Below, piece after piece: positions 22,972-32,124 of a stretch of 64,000 nt of DNA. Below the pieces are notes generated by a model, which saw only the letters and a program-made list of their open reading frames with translations, ran no database searches and was not told the DNA's origin. The stretch comes from SSF26 sp037443945. Its GTDB lineage: Bacteria > Chloroflexota > Anaerolineae > J102. Made by a program: the position numbers and the translations under genes. Every line of letters starts with the position of its first letter. Position 1 is the stretch's first letter. The DNA lies in assembly GCA_037443945.1 (NCBI GenBank), contig JBBINH010000015.1, forward strand, positions 1 through 64,000. Reading direction: 5' to 3'.

Positions 22972-24081
22972 TTGTCTACCGATAGCCTTGTGCAAGGACG
23001 GCTCACCGAACAGCTGCAGGCTGTCGTCGCCGACTACTTCCTCATCGAATCCATTCGCTTTGATGTCGTTTTTGGCCGTTTCGGCCATGCCATCCGCCTG
23101 AGCGGGCGGTTTTTAGCGCCCACGGCCGGCGCTTATGACGTCCTCGCCGGCCGCGCCGCCGCCTACGGTCTGCTCATCTTTTTCCGCCGCGAAGGGAAAG
23201 AAGAAGTCATCTACGCCGTGCAGGGGGCCTTACCCCGACACCGGCCGCGCTGGGCGCTGGCAATCTTGCTCTTTGTCGCCACCCTCGCTTCCGTGTTCCT
23301 AACCGGGGGGCTGCAAGAAACGCGCGGGGGCATACTCATCAACTGGCAGGAGGGTCTGGCATTTGCTCTGCCCCTGATGGCCATTCTGCTCGCCCACGAA
23401 ATGGGGCATTTTCTTGTCGGCCGTCACTATCGCATGGCCATCAGCCCGCCCTTTTTTATTCCCTTGCCGGTGGTCTCCCTGGGCACCCTGGGTGCCGTGA
23501 TCGTCATGCTGGCGCCGCCCAAAAACCGCCGGCAACTGCTGCAGATGGGTGCAGCCGGACCGTTGGCAGGGCTGCTTGTGGCCATCCCCATTCTGATCTA
23601 CGGCTTGACCACCTCCTCGGTGGGTCCGTTACCGAACACGCCCTTCTTGTTAGAAGGCAACTCGATCTTCTACGGGCTAATGAAATGGCTTCTTTTTGGT
23701 CGTTGGCTGCCTTCCGGTGGTCTTGATGTCCAGCTCAACAACATCGCCTTTGCCGGTTGGGTGGGACTGCTGGTGACGGCGCTCAATCTGATCCCGGCCG
23801 GACAGCTCGATGGCGGTCATGCGGCTTTCACCCTCTTCGGCGGTTCGGTGCGGCCGCTGACCTGGGTGCTCATTCTCTTTATGCTGGGCTTGGCGGCCCT
23901 GACCGAGTTCTGGGGCTGGTTGCTCTGGGCCGGCCTGCTGTTCGTTTTCGGACAGGTCTATGCCGTCCCGATGGACGATCTCACTCCCCTGGACGGCCGC
24001 CACAAGGCCCTGGCCATCCTGATGTTGGTTTTGGCCGTTTTGTTGTTCACCCCGATTCCGCTACGGGTGATCGTACCCTGA
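22972..24081 (+). CDS. Site-2 protease family (M50) membrane metalloprotease
   Basis: A 369-residue integral membrane protease. The zinc motif HExxH is in ILLAHEMGHFLVGRHY near residue 140, and the third ligand motif in NLIPAGQLDGGHAAF near residue 275 (the N-P-x-G/DG type). GAAGPLAGLLVAIPI is the conserved Gly-rich helix. A ~100-residue N-terminal soluble region (DYFLIESIRFD...EEVIYAVQGALP) precedes the first TM, as in the plant/cyanobacterial EGY-like group. A TTG start at 22972 is preferred because AGGAG lies nine bases upstream; the earlier TTG at 22963 abuts that site. Substrates are probably membrane-anchored regulators, by analogy only. Confidence 0.9.
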   Translation: MSTDSLVQGRLTEQLQAVVADYFLIESIRFDVVFGRFGHAIRLSGRFLAPTAGAYDVLAGRAAAYGLLIFFRREGKEEVIYAVQGALPRHRPRWALAILLFVATLASVFLTGGLQETRGGILINWQEGLAFALPLMAILLAHEMGHFLVGRHYRMAISPPFFIPLPVVSLGTLGAVIVMLAPPKNRRQLLQMGAAGPLAGLLVAIPILIYGLTTSSVGPLPNTPFLLEGNSIFYGLMKWLLFGRWLPSGGLDVQLNNIAFAGWVGLLVTALNLIPAGQLDGGHAAFTLFGGSVRPLTWVLILFMLGLAALTEFWGWLLWAGLLFVFGQVYAVPMDDLTPLDGRHKALAILMLVLAVLLFTPIPLRVIVP

Positions 24082-24111
24082 GGCGCTGCCGAGAGCATCC
24101 TCTGGCGGCCA

Positions 24112-24795
24112 TCAGAGTTCCTCGCGCGCAACGGCTTTGCTCCGGCGCGCCCAAAGCAATCGTAGGTGGACGGCCGCCCATTGGCGCAACATCGGCAAAC
24201 GCAGCACCAACAAAAGCAAGAGCACGGCGCTGAAGAGCAAAGGTTGGCGGATATCGGATTTTTGCACCCATGTATAATGGACCATCACCAAGACAGCCGC
24301 CGGATAGACCGCCTTATGCAGCGTTTTCCAACGGTGTCGCAGACGCCGCTGCCAGCCACGGGTCGAAGTGATGGCCAACGGCAGAAGCAGCAAAAAAGCG
24401 GCAAACCCGACCAGGACATAGCGCTTTTCGCTCAGTTCCAACGCAATCAGCCGTAGATCCAAGCCGTAATCCACTCCCAGATACACCCAAAAGTGCAACG
24501 CAGCGTAAGCAAAGGCATAAAGCCCCAAGGCCCGACGTACCTTGAGCGCCTGACGAAAGCCCAGCCAGATGGCGAGTGGGGTGCAGCTCAGGGAGAGCAG
24601 CAGCAACACCATCGCCGTCTTGCCGGTACGAAAGGTGAGGTCCTGGATAGGATTGACACTAAGCCGACCGGTCAGACCGTCGGTCACCAGCAAGGCCAAC
24701 GGTATCCACGCGGCCAGGTGAACAAGGGCTTGAAAGGGCGTCAAGCGAACACGTCCGATGGCAATGGGCTCATAAAGGGATGGCACAAAGCGCAT
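24112..24795 (-). CDS. msrQ: MsrQ-like heme-binding membrane protein (ferric reductase-like)
   Basis: 227 residues with six TM helices. The pattern ALGLYAFAYAALHFWVYLGVDYG (heme-ligand His), RYVLVGFAAFLLLLPLAITSTRGWQRRL and HRWKTLHKAVYPAAVLVMVHYTW is that of MsrQ/YedZ. MsrQ passes electrons from the quinone pool or flavin reductases to the periplasmic methionine sulfoxide reductase MsrP. No msrP gene is adjacent, so the partner must lie elsewhere or the role differs. The ATG at 24795 is chosen for its GGAGG 11 bases upstream; an ATG at 24813 and a TTG at 24834 are alternatives. Confidence 0.82.
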   Translation of the reverse strand: MRFVPSLYEPIAIGRVRLTPFQALVHLAAWIPLALLVTDGLTGRLSVNPIQDLTFRTGKTAMVLLLLSLSCTPLAIWLGFRQALKVRRALGLYAFAYAALHFWVYLGVDYGLDLRLIALELSEKRYVLVGFAAFLLLLPLAITSTRGWQRRLRHRWKTLHKAVYPAAVLVMVHYTWVQKSDIRQPLLFSAVLLLLLVLRLPMLRQWAAVHLRLLWARRSKAVAREEL

Positions 24796-25107
24796 GAGCG
24801 GAACGGCCTCCATCAGGTACAGGATTTTTGCCAATGCTTTTGGGGAGATGATAGCATAGTTTCTTCGTTACCATCTGTGCTCTACGCCACCGGGCGAAAG
24901 GAGTGCCCATTCATTATGAATTTTTTACCCGTTTATCATCTCGGCATAACCTTCTCTTATCCTGCACTTCACATGGTCGTGTTATCCTTGGGGCAACATG
25001 ACGAGTTGCTCCAACTACCCCCAGGCTGCTACCGGTCGGTCTCTTGGCGCAACGGCCGAGGCTGCGCGCGTCTTGGAGGATAACGACACACGCCAAAGGA
25101 GGAGAGG

Positions 25108-25734
25108 ATGAGACGAACGGGAACGATCACATTTGCCTGGTTACAACTGCAGCGCTCGGCCGATTACGTGGCCCATTTGACCTCGGCCGTGTTATCACCA
25201 CCTGTGCTGGCGGCAAGCATGATCGTCATGGTCACGGCTACCGTGCAACAAACTCTGGCCTGGCTGTGGGCCGGTATTGGCCTGGTGCTGAACGTGATTG
25301 CGCCCATGGCCTATGTGGTGCGGCTTTTTCGCCGTGGTCTTATCTCCGATGTCGAGATTAGCCGTCGTGAGGAGCGTCGCCGCCCGCTTGTGTTTACCCT
25401 GGCGTCGATGCTCAGCGGTGTGCTCGTGTTGGGGATGGGGACGGCGCCGCGTTTGTTGTTTGTCGTCGTGCTCGCCCAAATGGCGCAAACCATTCTCATC
25501 CTGCTGATCACCTTACATTGGAAAATCAGCGTCCACAGCGCGGCCATTGCCGCTTTTTGGGTGCTGTTGTTCTATCTGGTGGGATCTCAGGCCACGTCGG
25601 CGCTGCCGGCCTTGCCTCTGGTGGCCTGGGCGCGCGTGCATCTGCGCCGCCATACGCCGACGCAGACCATCGTCGGCGCCGCCCTGGGTGGCCTCTTGAC
25701 GTGGGGAGTACTCGCCTGGATGGCGCCGCTGTAA
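25108..25734 (+). CDS. PAP2-like membrane protein
   Basis: 208 residues with six hydrophobic segments. KISVHSAAIAAFWVLL resembles the PAP2 motif PSxH, and ARVHLRRHTPTQTIVGAALGG resembles the final SRxxxxxHxxxDVxxG motif, with Thr-Gln at the acidic position. Some PAP2-fold proteins lack phosphatase residues, so activity is uncertain; lipid or undecaprenyl phosphate turnover would be the default role. The ATG at 25108 follows an excellent AAGGAGGAG. The preceding ~270 bases hold no convincing gene. A 55-codon frame at 24916-25083 has a Shine-Dalgarno-like AAAGGAG but no recognisable protein character. Confidence 0.62.
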   Translation: MRRTGTITFAWLQLQRSADYVAHLTSAVLSPPVLAASMIVMVTATVQQTLAWLWAGIGLVLNVIAPMAYVVRLFRRGLISDVEISRREERRRPLVFTLASMLSGVLVLGMGTAPRLLFVVVLAQMAQTILILLITLHWKISVHSAAIAAFWVLLFYLVGSQATSALPALPLVAWARVHLRRHTPTQTIVGAALGGLLTWGVLAWMAPL

Positions 25735-25913
25735 GAAGCAGCGCGTTACGGCCGGATCCAACGAGCGGGATGCGTCTCGGTCCGGTGTCGGTAAAGGCCA
25801 GGCCCGGTCGATCGCTTCGGCATGTCCTATGCTGCTACCGAAACAAAAAACCTCTTGACTCGAAGCCGGACAGAAAGTCGTCCTGTCCGCCTGTGTCGGC
25901 CGCATCCGCCACA

Positions 25914-25942
25914 TTGACAGAATATGACTTGCGGGCTATAAG
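25914..25942 (+). promoter_or_regulatory. Strong sigma-70 promoter of hisZ
   Basis: A consensus -35 TTGACA at 25914-25919 and a -10 TATAAG at 25937-25942 with the optimal 17-base spacer. Transcription is expected near 25949, giving a leader of ~37 bases to the GTG at 25986. Confidence 0.75.
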
Positions 25943-25985
25943 GCGAGAAATCTCCATTGCTCTGTTGCGTTTGCCATTCTTGTCT

Positions 25986-27245
25986 GTGGACATCCCTTCC
26001 AGTCCTTCCCCTCCTTCGTTGCCGCGCGGTGTCGCCGACTACTTCGGTGGTGCTGCCTGGATGCGGCGTCAGGCCGAGGCCACCCTGCGCGAGCTGGCGC
26101 GCACCTGGGGCTATACCGAAGTCATTCCCCCCACCTTCGAATTCGCCGAGACCCTGGCCACGGCGGCCGGGGCCCGCTTGGCCGAAGAACTCTACCGTTT
26201 TCTCGACCGCGACGGCAGCGCCCTGGCCCTGCGCCCCGACCTCACCATCCCCACCGCCCGCATTGCCGGCTCTAAACTCTACGATCAACCGCTGCCCCAG
26301 CGGTTCTTCTATGCCGGCCCGGTCTTTCGGTTCGAAGAACCTCGTGCCGGCCGCCAACGTGAGTTCTGGCAGGCGGGCATTGAGTTGATCGGCGTCAAGA
26401 GCGCCGATGCCGACGCCGAAGTCCTCGCCTTTGCCGTTCGCGCTTTGCAGGCCCTCGGCCTGGCGGCCAGCCATTTCACCCTGGGCCATCTGGGCTACTT
26501 CCACGGCCTCATCGCCCATTTGGGCCTGGAGCCAGAACTCGCCCAGGCCCTGCAATCGGCCCTCGACCGCAAGAGCTACGACGATCTGGGCGATGTGATC
26601 GCCACGCTCGGACTCCAGGCCGAGGACCGCGAGACCGTCCTGGGTCTGCTCGACCTCATGGGCGGCCAGGGCACGGGCGTGCTGGCCCGGGCCGAAGCCC
26701 TGGCCCGGAACGAAGCCATGCGCGCAGCCGTGGCCGAACTACGGGCCGTGGAAACGCGCCTGGATCATTATGGCGTCAAGGGTTATTTCAGCGTGGACCT
26801 AAGCGATGTCCGCGGGATGGACTACTACACCGGCATCACCTTCAAGGCCTATACCGCCCACATGGGTGCTGCCATTGTCAACGGCGGCCGTTATGACAAT
26901 CTCATCGCCCATTTCGGCCCCGGTCGACCGGCCGTCGGCTGCGCTTTCTACCTCGACCGGCTTCTCCTGGCCCGCACGCGTCGCGAAGGACCGCCTCCCG
27001 ACCCTCTTCCCGATCTGCTGATTCAGCCCTGCGGGTGCGGGGGTTATGTGGCGCTGGCCGACGAGGCCCGTGCGGCCGGTCTGATCGCTGTCCTGGCCCT
27101 GGGCCCGGAGCCGCCCCAGCGGGCGCCGGTCGTGCAATGCACCTGCGACGGTTTCGTGATCCGCCAGGACGACACGACGACCACCCGCTTAGCTCGTCAG
27201 GGCTGGCTCCGGGCTTCGCTTGCTCCCGGTCAAGGCCAAGCCTGA
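25986..27245 (+). CDS. hisZ: ATP phosphoribosyltransferase regulatory subunit (HisRS-like)
   Basis: A 419-residue paralogue of histidyl-tRNA synthetase that activates the short form of HisG in histidine biosynthesis. Class II motif 2 is seen as RFFYAGPVFRFEEPRAG with FWQAGIELIG, and the HisRS-like 'RGLDYYTG' motif as VRGMDYYTGITFKAYT. NGGRYDNLIAHFG is also present. The C-terminal anticodon domain of true HisRS is replaced by a short Gly/Cys-containing tail (QPCGCGGYVALADEARAAG), and the length is closer to HisZ. No other his gene is nearby. The GTG at 25986 fits the promoter and places the family start PRGVADYF at residue 12; no strong ribosome binding site is visible, so a nearby TTG is possible. 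Confidence 0.83.
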   Translation: MDIPSSPSPPSLPRGVADYFGGAAWMRRQAEATLRELARTWGYTEVIPPTFEFAETLATAAGARLAEELYRFLDRDGSALALRPDLTIPTARIAGSKLYDQPLPQRFFYAGPVFRFEEPRAGRQREFWQAGIELIGVKSADADAEVLAFAVRALQALGLAASHFTLGHLGYFHGLIAHLGLEPELAQALQSALDRKSYDDLGDVIATLGLQAEDRETVLGLLDLMGGQGTGVLARAEALARNEAMRAAVAELRAVETRLDHYGVKGYFSVDLSDVRGMDYYTGITFKAYTAHMGAAIVNGGRYDNLIAHFGPGRPAVGCAFYLDRLLLARTRREGPPPDPLPDLLIQPCGCGGYVALADEARAAGLIAVLALGPEPPQRAPVVQCTCDGFVIRQDDTTTTRLARQGWLRASLAPGQGQA

Positions 27246-27254
27246 GCCGTGGCC

Positions 27255-28148
27255 TTAGAGGCCGATGCCGACGGCCCGCAACACGGCGCGGGCGACGGCC
27301 TCGGCCGCCAGGATCCCGACCAGATTGGGGTCGGCTTCGGGACCACGACCGGTGCTGAGGGCAAACAGGGTATCGCCGTCGTAGAGGGTGTGGCTGGGAC
27401 GGATGGTCCGCGCCAGACCGTCATGGGCCATCTGGGCCACCCGCAGGCATTGCGCCTTGCTTAGGGTACGGTCGGTGGCGACCACACCGATGGTGGTGTT
27501 CTGGCCCATTGCCGGGGCCGCAGGAGGGGCATCGGCAGCCGGGGGAACGGCCGCCACCACGACCCGACCTGTGGCCGGGTCCACGATCTCGCCGACGGCA
27601 TTGACCGCCACTAGAGCGGCAACCCATCCCCCATCGGGTAGGGGCTGAGCCGCGCTGCCAAGCCCCCCCGGTTGGGCACCGGCAGGGCCGTAGAGCTTGG
27701 CCACGGTGGCCCCGGTCCCGGCACCCACACGACCCTGGGACACGGGCGCGTCTCCGGCAGCCTGACAGGCGCGGTAGCCGGCCGCGGCATCCGGCCACAC
27801 ATCGGCCCGCCCTTCGTTCAGGTCGAAAAGCACGGCTGCCGGCACGATCGGCACCCGCGCCCACGGTGTAACAAAGCCATAGCCGCGCTCGTACAGCCAA
27901 CGCATGACGCCGTCGGCCGCCGCCAGACCGAAAGCCGAACCGCCGGTCAGCAGGATGGCGTGGACCTTGTCCACCAGGTTCTCCGGCCGCAGCAGATCCG
28001 TCTCGCGCGTGCCGGGAGCAGCGCCACGGACATCCACGGCGGCCGTGGCGCCCTCAGGGGTCAGGACGACCGTGCAACCGGTAGCCGCTTCGACCTGGGT
28101 ATCATGGCCGACCCACAAGCCGGCCAGGCAGGTGATGGTATCGTTCAT
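27255..28148 (-). CDS. P1 family peptidase (DmpA/NylC-like, self-processing)
   Basis: 297 residues of the N-terminal nucleophile family S58/P1, which includes DmpA aminopeptidases and the nylon oligomer hydrolase NylC. The precursor is cut autocatalytically; the likely bond is N217-T218 in PAMGQNTTIGVVATDRT, making Thr218 the nucleophile. Supporting motifs are HAILLTGGSAFGLAAADGV near residue 70, VGAGTGATVAK near 141 and GLARTIRPSHTLYDGDTLFA near 250. The substrate is unknown (N-terminal residues of peptides or cyclic/linear amides). The ATG at 28148 gives the canonical N terminus. The 3' end converges on hisZ with 9 bases between. Confidence 0.9.
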   Translation of the reverse strand: MNDTITCLAGLWVGHDTQVEAATGCTVVLTPEGATAAVDVRGAAPGTRETDLLRPENLVDKVHAILLTGGSAFGLAAADGVMRWLYERGYGFVTPWARVPIVPAAVLFDLNEGRADVWPDAAAGYRACQAAGDAPVSQGRVGAGTGATVAKLYGPAGAQPGGLGSAAQPLPDGGWVAALVAVNAVGEIVDPATGRVVVAAVPPAADAPPAAPAMGQNTTIGVVATDRTLSKAQCLRVAQMAHDGLARTIRPSHTLYDGDTLFALSTGRGPEADPNLVGILAAEAVARAVLRAVGIGL

Positions 28149-28224
28149 AGCAGCACCCCCATGGGAAGGGAGAGAAGGAGGGGAGATCAAGCGATATCGA
28201 CGCCATAGAGGAGCTCCTATTATA

Positions 28225-28548
28225 ATGGAAAGCATGGAAGCCATCTATGCCGATCTGGAACGTCTGTTACAAACGGGTGAGGTTGTTGCCCTGGCCACAA
28301 TCGTGGCCACCAAAGGCTCGGTGCCGCGGAAGGTAGGCACCAAGATGATCATCCATTCGCTCGGCCAACACATCGGAACCATCGGCGGCGGTTGCGGTGA
28401 GGCCGAGGTCATTCGGGCCGGGCTGGATGTCATTCAGACCGGGCAACCGGCCCTGGTGCGTGTGGATTTGACCGAGCCGATCTCCATGCAAGCCCTGGGG
28501 GTATGCGGCGGCATCATGGACGTGTTCATTGTGCGCTGGCCGGCATAA
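28225..28548 (+). CDS. XdhC/CoxI N-terminal-domain protein
   Basis: 107 residues: LATIVATKGSVPRKVGTKMI and GTIGGGCGEAEVIRAGLDVI are the XdhC/CoxI domain, which binds molybdenum cofactor and helps its sulfuration and insertion into xanthine-dehydrogenase-type enzymes. The Rossmann half is absent, but a full-length partner follows 9 bases downstream. The first ATG (28225) overlaps a TATAAT box at 28221-28226 and has GAGGAG 11 bases upstream; ATG 28234 is an alternative start. Its client is plausibly the XdhD-like hydroxylase at 6.2-9.9 kb. Confidence 0.87.
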   Translation: MESMEAIYADLERLLQTGEVVALATIVATKGSVPRKVGTKMIIHSLGQHIGTIGGGCGEAEVIRAGLDVIQTGQPALVRVDLTEPISMQALGVCGGIMDVFIVRWPA

Positions 28549-28557
28549 CCCGCAGCC

Positions 28558-29331
28558 ATGGCTTCTCTCGAGCTGCTCCGAGCACTCAACGAGGCCCTCG
28601 CACGCGGTGAGGCCGCCGCCCTGGTGACGGTGATCCGCAGCCGCGCCCCCGATCGGGTCGGCGCTGTGGCGCTGGTGCGGGCGGGGCAGCCGCCCCTGGG
28701 CGATCTGGGCCTGGGCGAGCCGGAAGCCGAGGTCTTGGCGGCGGCCGCCGCTGCCCTGGCCGCAGGACGACCGCAGCTCTTGCGTTTTCCCGAATGGGGC
28801 CTGGAGGTGTTTGTGGATGTGCAGGCACGGCCGCCGGAGCTGATTATCGTTGGCGCCGGCCACATCGCCGTCCCCCTGTGCGAGATCGGGGCCTTATGCG
28901 GGTTTCGGGTGACGGTTATCGACGACCGACCTCAATATGCCCATCCCGGTCGTTTCCCCAAGGCCGCGCGCGTCATCGCCGCCGACATCCGTCGTACCGT
29001 GCGCGAGTTGCCGATGGATGCCAACACTTTCGTCGTCCTGGTCACGCGCGGGCACAGTCTGGATGTGGAATGCCTGCTGGAAATCCTGGACCGGCCCTTG
29101 GCCTATATCGGTATGATCGGCTCGCAGCGCCGGGTGCGCGCCGTCTTCGACCTGTTGGTGCGCGAACAGGGGATTCCCCGGGCCAAACTGGAGCGCGTTT
29201 ACGCGCCCATCGGCCTGGCCATCGGCGCCGAAACACCCGCCGAGATCGCCGTCGCCATCATGGCCGAAATCATCAACGTTCGCCGCGGGGGACAGGCCAT
29301 CTCGTCGGCCGCTGCACGACCGCGCCTCTGA
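28558..29331 (+). CDS. XdhC family protein (Moco insertion chaperone)
   Basis: 257 residues with a divergent CoxI-like domain (LVTVIRSRAPDRVGAVALV) and the C-terminal Rossmann domain: PELIIVGAGHIAVPLCEIGAL near residue 98, VTVIDDRPQYAHPGRFP, FVVLVTRGHSLDVECLL, and the family signature YIGMIGSQRRVRAVFDLL near 182, then YAPIGLAIGAETPAEIAVAIMAE. Acts in the cytosol in molybdenum cofactor sulfuration or insertion. In the N-terminal domain the Gly-Ser-x-Pro stretch of the neighbour is not conserved, suggesting a split of function between the two proteins. The penicillin-binding protein gene follows after 20 bases. Confidence 0.9.
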   Translation: MASLELLRALNEALARGEAAALVTVIRSRAPDRVGAVALVRAGQPPLGDLGLGEPEAEVLAAAAAALAAGRPQLLRFPEWGLEVFVDVQARPPELIIVGAGHIAVPLCEIGALCGFRVTVIDDRPQYAHPGRFPKAARVIAADIRRTVRELPMDANTFVVLVTRGHSLDVECLLEILDRPLAYIGMIGSQRRVRAVFDLLVREQGIPRAKLERVYAPIGLAIGAETPAEIAVAIMAEIINVRRGGQAISSAAARPRL

Positions 29332-29351
29332 GCGGGAACGGCGATACCTGA

Positions 29352-31922
29352 ATGGGCGTCTTGGCCGATATGCGCATGCGCACGCGATTCCATCAACGAC
29401 GCCGTGTTACGATCGGGGTGGTCGCCCTGGCTCTGGTCCTGGTCGGATTATGGAGTGGCATCTGGGTCTATTTGGGACCGTTCCCCGACCTGAACGACCT
29501 CGACCGCCATCGGCCTGCCGCGGCCATTCGCATCCTCGACCGTCAGGGTCTGCTGCTCTACGAAGTGGCCGATCCGGCCCGCGGGAACTATCGGCCCATC
29601 CCGATGACGGCGATGCCCCTGGCCTGTCGGCAGGCGATCGTGGCCGCTGAAGATAGTCGCTTTTATCATCATCCGGGCGTGGACCTGCCTTCAATCCTGC
29701 GGGCGGCCTGGAGCAACTGGCGGGCCGGCGGGGTGGTCCAGGGCGGTTCGACCCTGACCCAACAACTGGCACGGCTCTTGTTGTTGGATGAGTCCGAACG
29801 TTATGAGCAGAGCCTGCGCCGCAAGTTGCGGGAGGCGGTGCTGGCCTGGCGGCTGGAACGTCGTTTCGGCAAGGACGAGATCCTGACCCTGTATCTGAAT
29901 CATGTCTACTTCGGCCATTTTGCCGTCGGTCTCGAGGCGGCGGCGCAGTCGTACTTCGGCCATCATGCCGCCGAGCTGGATCTGGCCCAGTGTGCGTTGC
30001 TGGCCGGGTTGCCGCAGGCGCCCGCAGTCTACAATCCGGTGGAACACATGGAGGCCGCCCGCCAACGCCAACGTTATGTGCTGGCCCGCATGGTGGAAGC
30101 CGGTTTTATCGACAGGACCACGGCCGCACGGGCGGCCGCCGAACCGCTCACGTTGGCGCCCACGCCGTTCCCCATCGAGGCGCCCCATTTTGTGTTCTAC
30201 GTTTACGGCCAACTGGAGGAGGCCATCGGCCGCGAACGGCTGAGGCAAGGCGGTCTCACCGTGTACACCACGCTCGACCTGCCCCTCAACCGCCATGCCG
30301 AACGCATCATCCGCCACCGCCTGGCCGAGCTTAATCGCCCCGGACCCGACGGCGGGCGCCAACGCCGGGCCGAAAATGCCGCTCTGGTGGCGCTGGATCC
30401 GGCAACGGGGGCCTTGCTCGCTTTGGTCGGCAGTCCCGATTATTTTGATGCCCGCATCGCCGGGGCCGTCAATGCGGCCCTGACCTTGCGCCAGCCGGGT
30501 TCGGCCATCAAACCGCTGACCTATGCCATAGCCCTCGATCCGAAGCTCAGCGCAGCCGCCGGCCGCCGGCCGTTCACGCCGGCCACCATCCTGGCCGATG
30601 TACCGAGTCGCTTCCTCACGCGCGAAGGAACTTACTACGAGCCCCTCAATTACGACCTGACCTTCCACGGACCCGTCTCGGTGCGGATGGCCCTGGCCAA
30701 TTCGTACAACGTGCCGGCCGTGCACACCCTGGCCGTGATCGGGGTAGCAGCCCTGGTGGAGCAAGCCCGTCGGCATGGCATCACGACCTTGGCTCGCCCC
30801 GAAGACCACGGCCTGGCCCTGACGCTGGGTGGGGGCGAAGTGCGCTTGTTGGAATTGACGACGGCCTACGCGCCCTTTGTGACGGGCGGCCGGACCCTCC
30901 AGCCCATCGCCATTGCCCGCATCGAGGACATCCAGGGTCGGCTGTTGTTTGCCGCCGGAGTGGACGGACCGGTTTTCAATCCCGAAGGCTGGCCGCTCCC
31001 CGTCGTCGGTGAACGTCCCCTCGTGCTCGATCCCCGCACGGCCTATCTCATCACCGACATCCTCAGCGACAACGATGCTCGCAGTCGCAGTTTTGGGTTC
31101 TCCAGCCCGCTGCGCCTGGACCGACCGGCGGCCGCCAAGACGGGAACGACCACCGATTGGCGGGATAACTGGACAATAGGCTACACCCCCGATCTGCTGA
31201 CAGGGGTATGGGTGGGCAATGCCGACAATACGCCCATGTACGGCGTCGGCGGCATTGACGGCGCCGCGCCGATCTGGCATGACTTCATGACCGTGGCCCA
31301 CCGTGGGCGTCCGGTGCGGTCCTTTGCCCGTCCACCGGGTCTGGTCGAACGGACCATCTGTCTTCCTTCCGGGTTGCTGCCTTCGCCTGCGTGTCCGCAG
31401 GTCGGTCGCGAACGGTTCATCGCCGGCACCGAACCCGATCGACCTGATGACCAGTACCGCATCATCGCCGTGGATGGGCGCACCGGCCGACCGGCCACGG
31501 CCGAGACACCGGCCACGGCCGTGGTCTATCGCGTGGCCTGGGCGCCGCCGCCGGCGCTGCGCGATTGGGCCCGTCAACAGGGGATGCTGCTCCTGGCGGA
31601 CGACAGCGCGGCTCCCACGACCATCAACGCCCAACCCATGTTGCAGATCGTCAGTCCCGAACCGAATGCCGTGTATGTGTGGGACGAACGGCTGCCCCCA
31701 GACGTACAACGGCTGCAACTGGCCGTCAGCTATCACGGTCAGGACGCGCTAAGTGCCGTGACCTACCTGCTCGATGACGCCGTGGCGCTCACGGCCACCG
31801 ACTGGCCCTGGACGGCCTGGTGGCTGCCAACATCCGGCGAACACCGTCTGCGCGTGATTGCCCGTACCCGCAACGGCCGGACATTGACGGCGGATCCCAT
31901 CCGTTTTCGCGTGGAAAAGTAA
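29352..31922 (+). CDS. pbpC: Penicillin-binding protein 1C (bifunctional transglycosylase/transpeptidase)
   Basis: An 856-residue peptidoglycan synthase anchored by one TM helix (residues ~20-42, IGVVALALVLVGLWSGIWVY). Glycosyltransferase family 51: the catalytic Glu is E100 in IVAAEDSRFYHHPGV, then GGSTLTQQLARLLLL. Transpeptidase: the active Ser is in QPGSAIKPLTYA (about 383), SxN is in ANSYNVPAVHTL, and KTG is in AAKTGTTTDWRDNWTIGYT. The C-terminal ~100 residues (LQIVSPEPNAVYVWDERLP) are the BiPBP_C beta-sandwich typical of PBP1C. Together with the SH3 lipoprotein and glycoside hydrolase downstream this is a cell-envelope neighbourhood. Confidence 0.94.
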   Translation: MGVLADMRMRTRFHQRRRVTIGVVALALVLVGLWSGIWVYLGPFPDLNDLDRHRPAAAIRILDRQGLLLYEVADPARGNYRPIPMTAMPLACRQAIVAAEDSRFYHHPGVDLPSILRAAWSNWRAGGVVQGGSTLTQQLARLLLLDESERYEQSLRRKLREAVLAWRLERRFGKDEILTLYLNHVYFGHFAVGLEAAAQSYFGHHAAELDLAQCALLAGLPQAPAVYNPVEHMEAARQRQRYVLARMVEAGFIDRTTAARAAAEPLTLAPTPFPIEAPHFVFYVYGQLEEAIGRERLRQGGLTVYTTLDLPLNRHAERIIRHRLAELNRPGPDGGRQRRAENAALVALDPATGALLALVGSPDYFDARIAGAVNAALTLRQPGSAIKPLTYAIALDPKLSAAAGRRPFTPATILADVPSRFLTREGTYYEPLNYDLTFHGPVSVRMALANSYNVPAVHTLAVIGVAALVEQARRHGITTLARPEDHGLALTLGGGEVRLLELTTAYAPFVTGGRTLQPIAIARIEDIQGRLLFAAGVDGPVFNPEGWPLPVVGERPLVLDPRTAYLITDILSDNDARSRSFGFSSPLRLDRPAAAKTGTTTDWRDNWTIGYTPDLLTGVWVGNADNTPMYGVGGIDGAAPIWHDFMTVAHRGRPVRSFARPPGLVERTICLPSGLLPSPACPQVGRERFIAGTEPDRPDDQYRIIAVDGRTGRPATAETPATAVVYRVAWAPPPALRDWARQQGMLLLADDSAAPTTINAQPMLQIVSPEPNAVYVWDERLPPDVQRLQLAVSYHGQDALSAVTYLLDDAVALTATDWPWTAWWLPTSGEHRLRVIARTRNGRTLTADPIRFRVEK

Positions 31923-32014
31923 AGGATGACCGAGATCGTTTCCCCATCCGGCCCCAAGCGGAACCGGAAAGGCAGCGGTAACGTCCGGGTATCCGTAATC
32001 TTACGACCCGCCAA

Positions 32015-32030
32015 CCCGCTTGCGGGCTTT
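32015..32030 (+). terminator. Possible short terminator after pbpC
   Basis: CCCG (32015-32018) pairs with CGGG (32023-32026) around CTTG, followed by CTTT. The stem is very short; it lies ~90 bases after pbpC and just before the next promoter. Confidence 0.35.
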
Positions 32031-32047
32031 CCTGTCATTCTGTCATC

Positions 32048-32056
32048 TGCTATAAT
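32048..32056 (+). promoter_or_regulatory. Extended -10 promoter element TGCTATAAT
   Basis: A perfect TGnTATAAT extended -10 box ~69 bases before the lipoprotein ATG. The -35 region (TTTCCT near 32028) is weak. Confidence 0.65.
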
Positions 32057-32124
32057 CGGCCGTCGTCGCCATACCCAACGCGATGGCCGTCCATTTCATC
32101 CTCACTTCGAGGTTATAACTCGCC

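Noticed and set aside
24916..25083. 55-codon frame with AAAGGAG upstream, between the MsrQ-like and PAP2-like genes
   Set aside because: The spacing is 11 bases, the residues show no secretion, membrane or family pattern, and the last half follows GC-rich background; not distinguishable from chance.
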